DNA of 64,000 nt from Tetrastigma voinierianum (Eukaryota > Streptophyta > Magnoliopsida > Vitales > Vitaceae): NCBI GenBank assembly GCA_016808115.1, contig JAEQBH010004413.1:372001-436000 (forward strand). Direction: 5' to 3'. Position numbers and translations under genes: made by a program. The notes under the pieces are model-generated. The model saw nothing but the letters and a program-made list of their open reading frames with translations, was not told the origin of the DNA and made no database searches. Below are positions 10,690 to 23,104 of the stretch, piece after piece. Position 1 is the stretch's first letter. Each line of letters begins with the position of its first letter.

Positions 10690-12592
10690 AATGAATTTGA
10701 GTTGCATTGTAAGCGTCTGAACTCTCAGGATGCGTGACGTTAGCATTTTATCTTCCAGTTCTTGACATCATGAAGAATGGAGCTCATATCGAATATATCC
10801 CTCTTCAATCATTTTACAGTTAAGTTTTTCCAACCAGCATATATCTGACCTAAAATGGACTTGGCGGTCATCGTGAAGAAAACATGCACTTTGCCTTTTA
10901 TGTTAATCAGCTATCCGGTTCTTTTTTACTCTCTTATCTCATTCCTCTTCTTAACTAAGCTACACCTTGTTCCATTTCCTTTGGCAGCATAAGACTCGAA
11001 ACTTGAGCCATAGCTTGTTGGGTTCTCAGGCTCTAATTCAATAAGAGGTAAATGACCCTTTCCCAATTTCCATGTCACCATGAAAACTCTACATGAGCTC
11101 AGCAAGGTAGCCCATCCAACCACGTCAGGATGGCAAGGCATCTTATTTATAAAATTTCTTGCTTCTTTCAACCTTCCAGCTCGGCCCAACAGATCAATGA
11201 TGCATGTGTAGTGATCAGGGATAGGTATAATCCCATGTTCTGTTATCTTTGATTCAAAATATTGAAGTCCTTTCTCCACTAGTCCTGCTCTACTGCAAAC
11301 AAATCAATGATATAGTGGCTTTCCTAAAGCGGGCATAGCCTGTGAGTAATGCAGTCGAAAACTTCATCTCTTGTGTTCATTTCAGCGAACAACTGATAGG
11401 AATCTTCCGTAGCTACATTTACCATACAAGGTAATAAGCGCATTAGATACGGTTATAAAAGAACTCAGCTAGAAACCAAGGCTTGACAGTAAGTGGGCAT
11501 CCTCTTCTAAAGCTTGCTAGATTGCTTTGTGAGCTAATAATAACACTTCCTGAGTGCGTCATCTAGCTCAAGCCCGTTTCTCTGCATCTCAAAGAAAATC
11601 TTTGGCTTCTTCACTGAACCCATTCTGGCCATAACCCTGTATTGCAGTCCAAGAAACTACATTCTTTTGAGTCATTCTCTCGAATACTATTTCTGCAGAT
11701 TTTATGCTTTTACACTTGGAATACATATCAACAAGAGCACTTCCCACGAACACATTATCCTTATGGTAAGTTCTTATTACATAAGCATGAATTTGTTTCC
11801 CTTCTCCCAAGGCCAAAGACTCCACAAGCAGTCAAGATGCTTCCCCAGTATAAGCGATCATGGTGAATCCTGCCAATATCATCTCTCTGAACATATCAAC
11901 TGCCTCTCTCTCCATCCCATTCTACATTAGCCCTGAAATCATGGTTGTCCAAGAAATGGAATCTCTCTCCTTTAGACTCTTCAACCATCCCATGCCTCTC
12001 TGGCATAAGCCCAGTGATCATTGTGTTACACATAACTACATTCCTCTCTGGCATTTTATATATGCCCTTTGCATCAAAGATCCAACCCAATTTTGCATAC
12101 ATGTCCAGCAAAGGACAACCACAAATATAAGACCCAAACCAAATTTCAGTATTTGCCCATGAATTTTCACCAAATCCATCCATCAACAATTGAACACAAT
12201 ATAGCATTGTCGAAAATGTAATCTAGTTCAAATTCATGGTTTGTCCTTCAACATCAACTTATAAACTCAACAGCATCAGTACTGGGCATAAAATTATATA
12301 ACCCGATATAGCCAATTTCAAGAGCCCCATCTCGAAATAGCATCAGGTCAAGATTTGTTGCATTTGAGAAAGACATTGATTTTGAATAAATGGAGAGATG
12401 GATTCCATGAGAGATTTGATTGAGGAATATATGATGCGAACAAGCGGGTGGGCATATGCTAAATTGCCCTAATTGCTGTAAGTGGAGATGAGATTGTTCA
12501 ATAAAAGGTTTGGGGTGTGTTATGGTTTTGAGTATGAGGCAGTGGAGCTTCTTGGATTGGGTTTTGTTACTCCTAAGTGACAGTTGCTGCAA
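10690..12592 (-). pseudogene. PPR protein pseudogene, PLS type with E/DYW C-terminus (At1g68930-like)
   Basis: Minus-strand fragments in N-to-C order. At 12,592-12,254 there is 'KTQSKKLHCLILKTI' (N-terminal region; the first in-frame codon is TTG, not ATG). At 12,207-11,896 there is 'MPERNVVM', typical of PLS repeats. At 11,825-11,589 there is 'EGKQIHAYVIRT', 'SALVDMYSKC' and 'NVVSWTA'. At 11,279-10,926 there is the E-region 'DHYTCIIDLLGRAGRL' and 'GWATLLSSCR'. A remnant of 'MIEEGYI' and a DYW-like segment lie at about 10,830-10,690. From memory, repeat order and wording resemble Arabidopsis At1g68930, a predicted mitochondrial RNA-editing PPR protein. At least four frameshifts or stops separate the fragments and some repeats are gone, so no full protein can be made. 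Frames on the plus strand here are shadows. Confidence 0.8.
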
Positions 12593-12790
12593 CTTTGTGT
12601 TTACACTGGGAGGTCCGTATTTCTTTTACAATGCAGTGTCCCCACGTCGCCTGAAGTCAAGGCATTATTATTCACATAACGTCCGTGACTTGTTTAGTTT
12701 AAAAAAAAGCAGTATGAAAAGAGAAAAAAATGTTGTGTTCTTGGTTGGAAAAGAAAGAATTGTATTGTTTTTACCCAATACTAAATACAA
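12593..12790. repeat. Short block shared with the RLP upstream region
   Basis: 'gtgtttacactgggaggtcc' at 12,598, then 'ccccacg.cgcctgaa', 'gaagtcaaggcat' and 'gaaaaaaatgttgtt'. The same ordered words occur at 42,634-42,880 (upstream of the RLP), 1,507-1,700 (its deleted counterpart) and, more decayed, 53,845-54,000. It lies immediately upstream of the PPR start codon region. It may be a shared promoter/5' UTR or a small MITE. Confidence 0.5.
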
Positions 12791-14319
12791 CTTTATTTGT
12801 TAATGATGCTTATCATGATTAAGTATTTAATTGTTTTAGTCAATCTTTTTATTTTATAAAAATTTGAGAAAATAATCTTTTAAATAAAATTTTAAAATAC
12901 ATATAATTTTATTAGTAGCTTGGATCATAAAAGAATATGATTTTCTCATGTTGAAAAATCTATTTTTTAATTAAAAAATTTAAGCAAAAAAGTTAAATAG
13001 TTTGGCCTTTTCTACTCAATATTTTTTTCAAATATTCAATAATAAGAAATTATAGAAAAAAGTAAAAAAATGCAGAAAATAAATTGCTTTTTAGCAAAAA
13101 ACCAAAAAAAAAAAAAAAACCTGTAGGGTGACTCATAAAGTGACATATAACACCCATTGCAAGTTCTTGGAAGAAGAAAAAAAAAGAAATTTCAAGTAAA
13201 TGGTCATAAAAATTGTTTCACCTATAAAGATAATGCAACTATAGTCTCATTTATGAAATTTCATCACTGTATTCTTCTTTGATTATTTAAAGATTTGGGG
13301 ATGATTTCGCATTTTGCGATCAAAGAATGAGCAATTTGGATCGGGGAGATGGGAAGGTGGGAGAAAACGAGAATATATGGAAAAATTCGAACATAATAAG
13401 ACTTGACGTGGGATGCGTTGGCTTGAGAGCAGGCAGCGTCGTATTGGATATTAAACGAAAACCTCTAATGCGATTCAGTGTGTAGCAGGTGCAGCATGCT
13501 AGAAAGTAATCAACTCCACGGCCTCCGCCCATGTGGAAAGCAACGACTTTATAGCTAATCATTTTTAAGAAGTAAGAGAGAGAAAAAGAGCATAAAAATA
13601 AAATTAAATGGCTTTTGGTTTCATTTCTCTCAATTTTACTTTCGTCACTTATCTCTTAAGCCAAAGGGTTGATTTTTGTCATTCTTAACCATAATTATCA
13701 TGCACCTATTTTATCAATTTATTTATACATGGATCTGAGTTTTATTTTATTTTCGTGATTTTGTTATTGTCTTGATACGGTGTTTGTTTTTTATCCTTGC
13801 GTCTTTATTCTGACTTTTTATTTAATTTTAGTTGTCTTTATTCTGTTTTATTTGTATCTGAACTGATTTTATATAGACCAAAACATATTCGATCGGGGCC
13901 AGGGAATAACAAATCAAATTATGATCGTCAATATGTTGCATAATAAGAGTCATATATATATTCTAATCATTATAGTATTATCAAATTTATAGTCTTTGAA
14001 CCTATTTATTATGTAATTAACCTAATATTGTGTTTTGAACAATTTGTATTTATGTTTTTAGGGATGTCAATCAAATTATTCCCTTTTTAATAAATAAAGA
14101 AGTAAGAGAGAGAGAGAGAAAATAGAATATCTTGAAAAGAATAATAAAAAAAAAACAAGTAAATAAAATGAGAATTAGGGTTAGTTAGGCGAATTTAGAA
14201 GCCACTTTGGTGACTAAAAGTGTTTGAACAATCCTGAAGTTCTCTCCCAGGCACATTATAAAACTTACTCCTCCTTCCTTCAAAAAAAAAAAAAAAACTT
14301 TAACCTCTATTTTTATAAC
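12791..14319. other. Non-coding AT-rich spacer
   Basis: Intergenic DNA with no supported gene. Positions 12,995-13,200 repeat the block at 9,690-9,850. Positions 13,310-13,560 (minus-strand 80-codon frame) pair with 54,545-54,770, where the frame is not maintained, so it is not a gene. Positions 13,560-14,320 are AT-rich with a short GA-repeat at 14,105-14,120. Confidence 0.5.
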
Positions 14320-14460
14320 CTTTTTATGAACCCTGGAATGCCCCCGTATGAACCCTAGAATGCCCCCTATGAACCCTACTCTCTAAAAGAATGCCCCCTA
14401 TAAACAAAGACATCCTATGAACCTGGGTGTCATCCTGTGAATAAGCCAAAAGTTCTCAAC
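14320..14460. repeat. Degenerate minisatellite, about 22-base unit
   Basis: Tandem imperfect copies of 'tatgaaccctagaatgcccc', about five units fading towards 'cctatgaacctgggtgtcatc'. The same array is at 55,565-55,690 with comparable unit number. No coding sense. Confidence 0.6.
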
Positions 14461-16319
14461 AATTATCATATAAATAAAATTAAGTAAATAATTTGATCGT
14501 TACATCTCTTCTTGACCGTTTCTTTCCCATTCATTTTACTTTCTCTTATTTAATTTAATTTAATTTATTTGTTTTTATTCCCCAAAAATTAAAACATGCA
14601 TGACAAATTATAAATGCGTTGTCTTTTTCTTTTAACTCACTTTCAAAATAAATTAAATCAACTTATTTGCCACGAATATTTTTATTGAATAATTAAATCA
14701 TATTTATTAAAATATTTTAATATTATAACTTAAAATCAAAAATAATTTTAAATATTAAATTAAAATAGTTAATTTTTTTATTTATACTTTAAAATTTTGA
14801 GATTCATATGAATTAAGTTATTAAATTACTTTAAGTCAAAAACTTGGTTATCAAATATTTTCTTAATTTATAATGTCTTGAAATTTAGTGTGAACAATTT
14901 AAAAGAATTATTATTAATTTCTTGAAGTTTTGACGTACATAAATTGAATGGAAGCTTTTTGGAGAGAAATGAGATAATAGATGGCAGGCGAGACTCTGTG
15001 TCGACCCGATGGCCCACATTCTCACCCCAGTCCACCACCTAAAGGTGGTTGTATGTTTAAAAAATATTTTTTTACAATAATTTTTTAAAAACATTTCCGA
15101 TTCTTAATTTTTTTGAAAAAAAAATATTTTTAATAAATCAAATAGTATCTCTCCCATTAGCGTTTAGATATTTACAAATCAAAATTGGGGTTATATTTAT
15201 CATATTGAGAGTGCGGTGATCAGACATAACTTTTGCCTCTATTTCAGTCAGTTCTCACTATTAATTATATGAAATGTGACAATCAATCAATTATTGCAGA
15301 TGCTAATAAATCATGTAAATTAAATGATAAAGGCAAATTGAGAGATAGTCATCTTTTCAGATTTTTAATAGATAATGCAATAGATGCCACCTTCAACATA
15401 TATATATGTAGGAATTCAAAATATATAGATGAGAATATGTTTATTCTTAAATATGATTACAAATACAAAATTGAAATTAATCTTTAAAACATATAGATGT
15501 TCAACAAATAATGTGAAACATTTTTTCATATATATATAGAGAGAAAGAAGTAATAAAAGAGGCAGAAGAATCAAAGGTGCCAATTTGCTTCCAAAATAAA
15601 GAAAAAACAGATAAAGAAAAAGAAAAATTACTAATGATTGTAATTGTACTAGGAGTAAACAAACTTAGGGTTTTTGGTTATAGCTTGCAATGTTATAGTG
15701 CTTATCATGCTCTCATTTAATGCTCACTCATTTGCAAATTATTGTAGTTGGTACAATCTTCAACTTTAGCTGATGACATCTTTATCGAAGATAAGATTTA
15801 TTTGATGAGGTTTTGTCATGGTTTGGAGTGTTGATAATCGCTGTTGGAATCATCGAAGCAATTGTACAAGACCAACCCGCTCCACGGGAGGAGTTGCTTT
15901 TGCATACTATATTAGAAAAAGAAAGAATAGTGAAATATATATAGAATAAAATTAAAAATTAAAAATAAAGTATAAGTTACAAAATTAAAATGAATTACAA
16001 TCCGATTGGTGTGATCGTCGTACATTTGTTTCAGAGATGAAGCATAAGAAACTGAAAAATGCTATTCATGCATCTGCATATTTATGCAAATAATTTATGG
16101 ATTATGAGACCAAAGAAAGGTGTATTTTTGGTATAGTAAATTATGTGAATTATAATAAATAAATCAATTATAAGAGAGTATTTATGGAATAAAAGATAAA
16201 TATATAAATTATTTTTGTTGATTAAACGGTAGATGATTTATGTAGGATTGAAATTTCAATTTTTTCTATATGAAAAAATATTACGTATATATTAAAATCT
16301 TATAAACAAACAATTTAAT
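14461..16319. other. Non-coding AT-rich spacer
   Basis: No supported gene. Positions 15,160-15,465 do not match the corresponding part of the second copy (56,400-56,735), although both sides do; see findings. The 84-codon frame at 15,233-15,487 falls in this block, has AT-driven composition (Asn, Ile, Lys) and no recognisable domain. Positions 15,480-16,319 again match 56,735-57,589. Confidence 0.45.
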
Positions 16320-17693
16320 TCTATATTAGATTCCAAGTGGAAACGTTTGATTAAATTGGATTAAAGGTTTTTAATAGAAGAAGAACAATAAAAAGAAAAA
16401 ATGATAAAAATAATGCCACACTAAAAAGTTTTTTTTTTTTTTTTGAATATCCGTTAATACCTCTTTGCAAAAGTTTTTTTTTTTTTTTTAATTCTGTCAA
16501 ATGCCATTGTAAAAAAGTTTTGTTTAATAAGTTTAATGCAGGTAAAAAAATAAAAATCAAAACTACATAATTCTATGAAAAAAACATGACACATAGATTT
16601 TCCTAATACTAAAACCTACCACACAGACAATATGCCAAATTAAAAACTAAACTTAGAAATTTTATTTCCATTATGCAGCTTTCTCAACTTTCTGCCAACC
16701 AAAAGACGATTAACTTGAAACGTCTAACATAACATCGTGAAAATAGTTTAAAATTATATGTGAGATAGAGATAATACCTCATAAATTTGCCAAGCTTTTT
16801 GCCGACACTAACAATGAAGAAAGTTTTGATGCTAACTCTGAATAGAGAACAAAACTATAGTTTCTATACTTGCGATGTATCGATTGATATGAAGGTTCGA
16901 AAATTCTCATTTCTTTACCATGTTCTAGGGTTCTCCATCAAGATTTACAAGAAAGAGGAAAGGAGATGAACCACATATTGGATCTCTAAAGTATCGATGA
17001 AAATAAAATTTCCAATGGTAGAGAATTGATTGATGAAATAAAGTCAAGATGAAAGCTTTCATTTTTGTGTAAGATGTCATTTTCATTTTAGAGATGCCAT
17101 TTTCATTTAAGATAATTGTGATAATTTCTGATAGTAGAAAAAGGATAGAAGAAATAAAGTCAAGATTAAAGCTTCTATTTCAATGATAGTTTTGAAATTT
17201 AATAGGTGAAATAAAATTAAATTTGGAAGTAAAATGTAAACACTTCATACTTTTATATGTAGTATAGATTTACAAAAAAAAATAGGACTTCTATGCAACA
17301 TTTTGATGGAAGTTTCTTTCAAAAATTATGTCGAACGGACGCCATGTTTGTCCTAAAGAGATCAAATGATTGAAAGAAAAATTAGGGCTTCTCTACAACA
17401 TTTTGATGGGAGTTTCTTTAAAAATATATCAAAGACTTATACGTCGTGTTGATTCCAAAGAGACCAAAATAGACGTCGTTTTTATCTGTGATTGAAAAAA
17501 ATAGGCCTTCTCTATGTCGTTTTGATCTTTGGGACTCAAAACGATGTCTTGTTGGTCACAAAGAGATCAAAATGACATTGTTTAAGCCTCCCCCATTTGG
17601 TTCTTTATGAAATTAGATATAAAGGAATAGCATGCCATATTACATTTTACCCCTATGAAATACTATAAACAAATAGGCATTCAAGTCAATCAC
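16320..17693. repeat. Duplicated AT-rich repeat upstream of the solo LTR
   Basis: Homologous to 1-840 and 57,590-58,947. Positions 17,280-17,690 contain three 'cttctctatgtcgttttgatc'-like subrepeats about 100-120 bases apart, each followed by 'gacgtcgtttt' or 'acgatgtc' words. They are related to the dispersed repeat at 4,680-4,760. No gene. Confidence 0.55.
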
Positions 17694-20600
17694 CTTAGAA
17701 CCCGAAAATTTAAAATTTTCTAAAAGTATAAAATTAAATAATAAATTCTTGAAATGACTCGGGAAGCCTAGAAAATTCCTAGAGCTCGGATAGCCCGACG
17801 GACTAAATCGTTGAGTCGAATCTCCTAAAAACAAAATAGCTTTCGGAAAGTTTCATTTGAATTTCTAGGTAATACAGAATTCTTTTATGAATTTTGAAGT
17901 TAGGTATCTAGTAACCACAGGAGCGAGATTTTAAAATCTCGAAATTAGAAATGACTTGAGTTAAGTTCATTTTAAAATAAATTGAGCTGAGGCAATAAAT
18001 TGTTCGGAGACGAGAAGCGAACCCACGGACGGATAGTGGACGTGTGGCGTAAAGTGGGCCCCACGTCAATTTAGGCTTATAAAAGGAAAGAGAAGAGAAA
18101 ATAATATTTTCTCCCCATTTTTGGGCAATTAGGGTGGTGGGCTTGAGAGAGTGAGAGGGGAGAGAAAACTTCCCTCCTTCTGCGATCACAAGTCAGTGGT
18201 TGGAATCCGTCGAGCAAAGATTTATAAAGTTCATCTACTTTCGGCGCGGAAGGCTCTGCGATAGATGCGACAACACATGGATTTCACCAAGGATTTGAAT
18301 CTACCTTCTCTCTAAGATTTATAGCGATCGGTGGCTTGGTTTCAGTCGGGCCAAGACTTAAAGTCGGAGTACTCGTTGAGGGCACGGTGTGGACACCGAA
18401 ATCAAGAATTTTAAATAAATTCAGCGGCGATTCAGAAGGCGTAAGATTACAGGGTCTTGAGGACTCGAAAAAGGTTCGTCTTCACTCCTAAGAGGTAGGA
18501 GATTTTCTCCCTACTCGGTTATTCTTGTAAGGGTCATTCGATGTTTGTGTGGTTGACCCTAGCCGTGAAATTTGGTTTAGAGGGCATTGGTTTCATTCCT
18601 ACCCATTTGGGAATTTGATTGGATCGATTTGGGGTGATTAAATGCTCGAGTTCAAAGGAGTGTTTTTGGGTGATTTGTAGACCATTTGGGCCGATTCACG
18701 GTGGTGTGTAGACTAACTTTGGACTGTCTTGTGGATTGTTTCTAGTTTGTTTTTGTAGCATGTAGTGGCTGTTTTTGCAGCTGGTTGTGGCTGGTTTTGA
18801 GGCAAGGTTTATGGCCCCATTGTAGCATGTTTTACAGTCGTGTATGGGCTGCTTATTGTGCTGATTTTGTGGAATGTTCATGTATGTGTGCAGTTATATT
18901 GACTTTGGATGAACGATGTATGGAAATTATAAGTGTGTGACATGATATAGAAATGCAATGGCTGTAGCGTTGCATTGCATTATACATGAGACATTTTTAG
19001 GTTGTGGGAAGGTACCTTTTTGTTTTGGGACAATATACTGTCCAGTTTTTGGGGCTGATTTTCGATTAGATAAAATGAGGATTTGGGGTAGTATCTTTCA
19101 AGGAAATTGTATCCCCATATGAGAATTTGATGTTAGGCTTTTGAATCACCTAAATCGGACCCACATAGCCTGATTCACGGTCCGTTTAGTTGCACTTCTG
19201 TTTTGGCAGGAACCTATTGTTTAGGTTTTGGGATTGATTTCGATTAGGAAAAATTAAAGTTTTACATTGGTATCCTTCAAAGAAATTGTAGCTCTATGTA
19301 AAGACACGAGTTAGGCTTTTGAGCGACCGTCGGACATTTATAACTCAAGTTATGGTCCGAGATCTGTGGTGTTCGAAAGGTTATATGTTTAATCATGGTT
19401 TTTCTGGAATTTGTGGTATGCCTTGAAAATGTGTTTAAGATGAGTTTTGGGCCACATTTATGGCCTATTTAGCACTCCATATTGGGACGGGTTGATAGCC
19501 GGGTGAATGGGGCACTTTCGAGATGAAATTGGGTGAAAATATACAAAGGGAGCGTGGGAACACATGTACCTTATAAGCGTCACGTGAGCAAACTCTACCT
19601 GTATAAGCGTAGGACATGTTCGGTATTTTCCTATTTGTTTGCCTCCAATTTCGAATGGCTATAACTTTCTCGTCCAAACTCCGATTCGTGTGTTCTTGGA
19701 CTCTATGGAAAGATCTTGGAGTCTAGAATCTGACCACATGCTTTTCTATGGCCGTTGCTCCACATCCTTGTTAGAAAAAAATTGATTATTTACAACAAAT
19801 GTGCTAATTGTTAGTTGTGTGGATGTGAGGAGTTGTGTCCTGAAGTGGCCATTACATGGCATGTTGTATGCTAGTTTATGGGCATTATGTGCCATGATGT
19901 AGCCTAGGGATTTGAGTATGACATTACTTGTCTAAGTAGTAGTTGGAATGATATTGATGCATGCTTGTTTGATGTATTGACATGAATGTGATCAAATATT
20001 AAGTATAATTTGCATGTATATTAACGTTTGTGAATGTATGAACTTTTGTGTGCGTTAGACGCGAGTGTCATAGTGCGCGGTGTAGTATCATATAGAGGTC
20101 TTTGCCATTGGGCATGACTTAGAGTGCAATGGCACAATTACATTGCATTGGTGTGCAAGTACATCACATGAAATGGGTGTGAGTGCATGGGAAAATCAGC
20201 ATTGTGTTTAGTGTTGATGTTGGTTTCGGTCTAGGGACAAAGTCCTAAAAGGTCGCATGAATGATCAAAGGTTGTCGAACATGGCTTTTGAACAAAGCGG
20301 TTTTATCGGAGTATGTCCACTAATTTATATCGTAGGGTTGTCCACATAATTATTATGGGTATGTCCATTCTGATATATCGAAGGGTTGTCCACATAATTA
20401 TTATCAAGTATGTCTAATATATGTCGGAGGGTTTTTCCACATAATTATTTATGTGATATGTCCACTAAAGTTTATCGGGTTGTCCACAAATAAAACAAAT
20501 ATCTTTGTTTGAAAGCGATTTTTCATACATGGCATATTGCATGTTGAGAGAAGTTGGTGAGGACTTGGTACAGGGATCATGAGGAGTAGCATCTCATTCA

Positions 20601-21209
20601 TGTCATGTAGATTCCATTCTAAGATTGACATAATCGTGATTGGAATGTGCTTATGGCATTACCATTGCATGTGCACTTAGGTGGAGAGTAGCCCTTGTAG
20701 GATTTCACTCTACTGGGCATTGCTTACCCAGTCATGGGACCCCCCTTTTAGGTACAGGAGATGTGTAGGGAGATGGCGCTCACTAAAGGTTGATAATGAG
20801 AAGAAAGTCGGATTGTGGCTTTGATTTATATTTTGTAAAACATGTATTAGAATTTTTAATTTTGATATATGTTTTGTATAAAGTGTGTATATTTAAACTC
20901 TTATGGACTATGGTCCTATAGTCATTTGCTTATATGTTTTAGTATGGATAAATGGGCCATATGTGGCCATTTTTATTCATATGTGGACCCGGTGTGGTTG
21001 TTTTATAATATTGGGACAAGTTGCCATGTGATTGCACATGTTGCATTTTGGGTAGAGCTCCTCGTACAAAGGAGACTCTGCCCGATTTTCGTTAAATCTG
21101 GAGTTCTGGGGAAAAAGGGACTCGTGGTGTGGTGTCGAGGTGCAGACATCCATGAATCTTATCTTGGGTTGATGGGTTGTCAGCGATTCTCAGGGATTTG
21201 GGCGTCACA
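17694..21209 (+). mobile_element. Solo LTR-like insertion, about 3.5 kb
   Basis: Bounded on the right by ...GCGTCACA (21,202-21,209). In the paired copy it is bounded on the left by TGTAGAACC (58,948), so it has TG...CA ends. It has no gag-pol, PBS or PPT inside. Relative to the paralogous site at 6,465-6,500 the flanks are interrupted by exactly this segment, which supports a discrete insertion. A four-base CATC flanks both ends in the second copy (58,944-58,947 and 62,246-62,249). The left boundary here is damaged ('ttagaaccc'). It contains a 48-base tandem repeat at 20,311-20,490. Best read as a solo LTR of a long-LTR family; a non-coding LARD-like element is an alternative. A related LTR in the opposite orientation starts at 62,505. 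Confidence 0.65.
20311..20490. repeat. 48-base tandem repeat inside the solo LTR
   Basis: Four imperfect units beginning 'gtatgtcca' at 20,311, 20,359, 20,408 and about 20,454. Each contains 'gggttgtccacataattat' or a close variant. The paired copy has the same number of units at 61,336-61,520. Confidence 0.8.
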
Positions 21210-21379
21210 CATCCCTAATTAACCATCAATTCAAAAGATTCTCATGTTAAAATTTAATGCTAGAAGAAGCATAAAACTAAAAACAGAGAAATCATAGCTT
21301 ATGTCTCATTATAGTTTCCATGACAAAAGCGAAGAAATAAGAAATAGACTTTTTTTTTTTTTTTGCAATAAATAGCAAA
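21210..21379. repeat. Right flank of the solo LTR and start of a unit block
   Basis: Positions 21,210-21,350 match 62,246-62,385 and the uninterrupted paralogue at 6,480-6,600. Positions 21,350-21,384 are a T tract and 'gcaataaatagcaaatggta', the start of a unit block. The block resumes at 32,215 after the Ty3/gypsy insertion. Confidence 0.65.
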
Positions 21380-21384
21380 TGGTA
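21380..21384. other. Left target-site duplication of the Ty3/gypsy element
   Basis: TGGTA directly precedes the LTR start TGTAACACC. The right-hand counterpart is TGGTT at 32,215-32,219. The second unit, which lacks the element, reads atggtattatattacttgc at the same place, so the original site was TGGTA and the right copy has changed by one base. Confidence 0.75.
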
Positions 21385-22790
21385 TGTAACACCCCGTCTC
21401 GGGAGAGTGTACGAATTACACGTCACATGTAGGGTGTATAAAGTAAGTGTCATATTGTAGTATCTTGGAGACTAAAGTAGGAAATGATAAATTGGTAAAC
21501 CCGGAATTTGTGGTATTAAACCAAGGGTACAATGGTCATTAAGCAAATGAATATGAAAAATCAAAATTTAGTTAGAGATGGGCCATAGTAGGAATTTCAA
21601 AAGTTGGTATTGAAAAATTAAAGAGATGAGAGGCAATTTGCAATTTAGGAAAATGTTGGAAATATAATAATAGGAAAATAAAAGCAAAATTTGATTTGGT
21701 CTCAAAAGTTTGCCCTAGCAAACCCGTAGGAGGAGAAGGAGGGAGCAAGAAGAGGAAGAGAGGAGGAAGAAGGAAGAGGAGAGGTTCAAAAATCAGGTAT
21801 GCCTTTGTCTTAGAATCAAGTGTATTGGATTTCTAGGACTTTGGTAAGGAGAATAGATGCTCCTTTGGTCTAGGTTTTGTGTAAACATCACATAAACCTT
21901 TGAATTGTTGGGGTTATGAGTGTAAAACCCCAATTGATGTAGCTAAACATGGAATCAGCATCAAATTATATGGTTTGACCAGGGTGGTGGACCTTAGGCC
22001 GTGTTCTTGGATTTTCACACACAAGGTTTTGTGTTTTGAGTTACAGCCAGCCAGAATTCAAATGTTGTGGAGTTGTTTTTAGATGAATTCCAAGTTGGTT
22101 TTTGAGGTATTATGAATTATAGAAGTTGTATGGAGTGAATGGGCATCAAAAGTGGGAAAAACAACAAAATCTGGGCAAAATTTTAAAGGTGTACCGGTAC
22201 ATGAACAGTAGTGTACCGGTACACCCCCATCAGAAAGCAAAGAGATGCCAGGTACACGTGGGTTGTGCTAGGGTACACCTGTTCACAGTTTTCTGTTTCG
22301 ACCAGTTTTGGTATTTTGGCGTAAGCTTTATTCGCATCGATTTAATTGATTAAAGTGGCTACTTAAACTATACTTCAAGGAGAACAAAACTTAAGAAGTA
22401 GGCATCTTCAAATTCTGATCCTAAGTGGCCTAAAAATTCACTCAAAGTGGGGCCATGTGCAAGAAAAATTCCTGCATCAGCTTTGGACATAGAGTAGTCC
22501 GGGTTGTTTAGGACGCAACTTGAGTTTCGGTGCTCAAATTAGGTGATTCAGGTTGGAATAAACCCTTAGCACCTTAGCTTTAAGAGTATAAAGAGTGTGA
22601 CTAAGTCTGGAAATACGTTAAGTTATGCGATTAATTTATCGTCGTATTCGTTTGAGTTGTAGGACTAAAGTAAAGGCGGGATAAGTGTGGAGACGATTGC
22701 TCAAGTTAAGCAAGCAAAGAGTGGGTATTCCTAAACTCATTTTCCAAATAGTGTATTATTATTATTATTATTACAAATTGCTTTGCTACA

Positions 22791-23104
22791 GTATTTCATG
22801 GTTTTGAGTTCAAACCATTTTCAAGAAGCAAGCAATGAATTAGAAAGCAAGCAAATGGTTTTGAGTTAAACCATTTTTGAAAAGCAAGCATTGGTTTTAA
22901 ATTGTAAAACCATAATTAAGAAAGAAAGCAAGTAAGTAAATGGTTTTGAATAATTAAACCATTTTTCAAGCAAGCAAACAAGTAAGTAAATGGTTTTGAA
23001 TAATTAAACCATTTTTCAAGCAAGCAAGCAAGTAAATGGTTTCAAAGTGTAAAACCATTTACAAAACAGCAATGAAGCAAGCAAGCAAGCAAGCAAGCAA
23101 AAGA
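22791..23104. repeat. Tandem array of short hairpins in the 5' LTR
   Basis: Six tandem units, each with a palindromic core AAATGGTTT...AAACCATTT (9-base perfect stems in the best units, starting at 22,938 and 22,988, exactly 50 bases apart). The cores are separated by runs of AAGC (aagcaagcaagc). The same array in the 3' LTR (30,580-30,895) has seven units. Confidence 0.8.

Larger units (their letters stand above)
1412..21384. repeat. Segmental duplication, copy 1
   Basis: Same content, order and orientation as 42,522-62,404: RLP flank, long-TIR element, RLP N-terminal relic, dispersed repeat, PPR 3' fragment, copia palindrome, SINE-like head, PPR pseudogene, minisatellite, solo LTR. Lengths are nearly equal (20.0 kb against 19.9 kb). 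Divergence is visible throughout as substitutions and small indels. Confidence 0.85.

Noticed and set aside
11642..12162. Plus-strand frames over the PPR pseudogene
   Set aside because: Antisense to the PPR repeats, which give clear motif matches on the minus strand.
15233..15487. 84-codon frame as a small gene
   Set aside because: AT-driven composition, no domain, and it lies in a block with no counterpart in the second copy.
22930..23040. CRISPR-like regularly spaced palindromic repeats
   Set aside because: Plant LTR context, spacers are AAGC microsatellite rather than unique sequence, no cas genes, and the array recurs in the other LTR.
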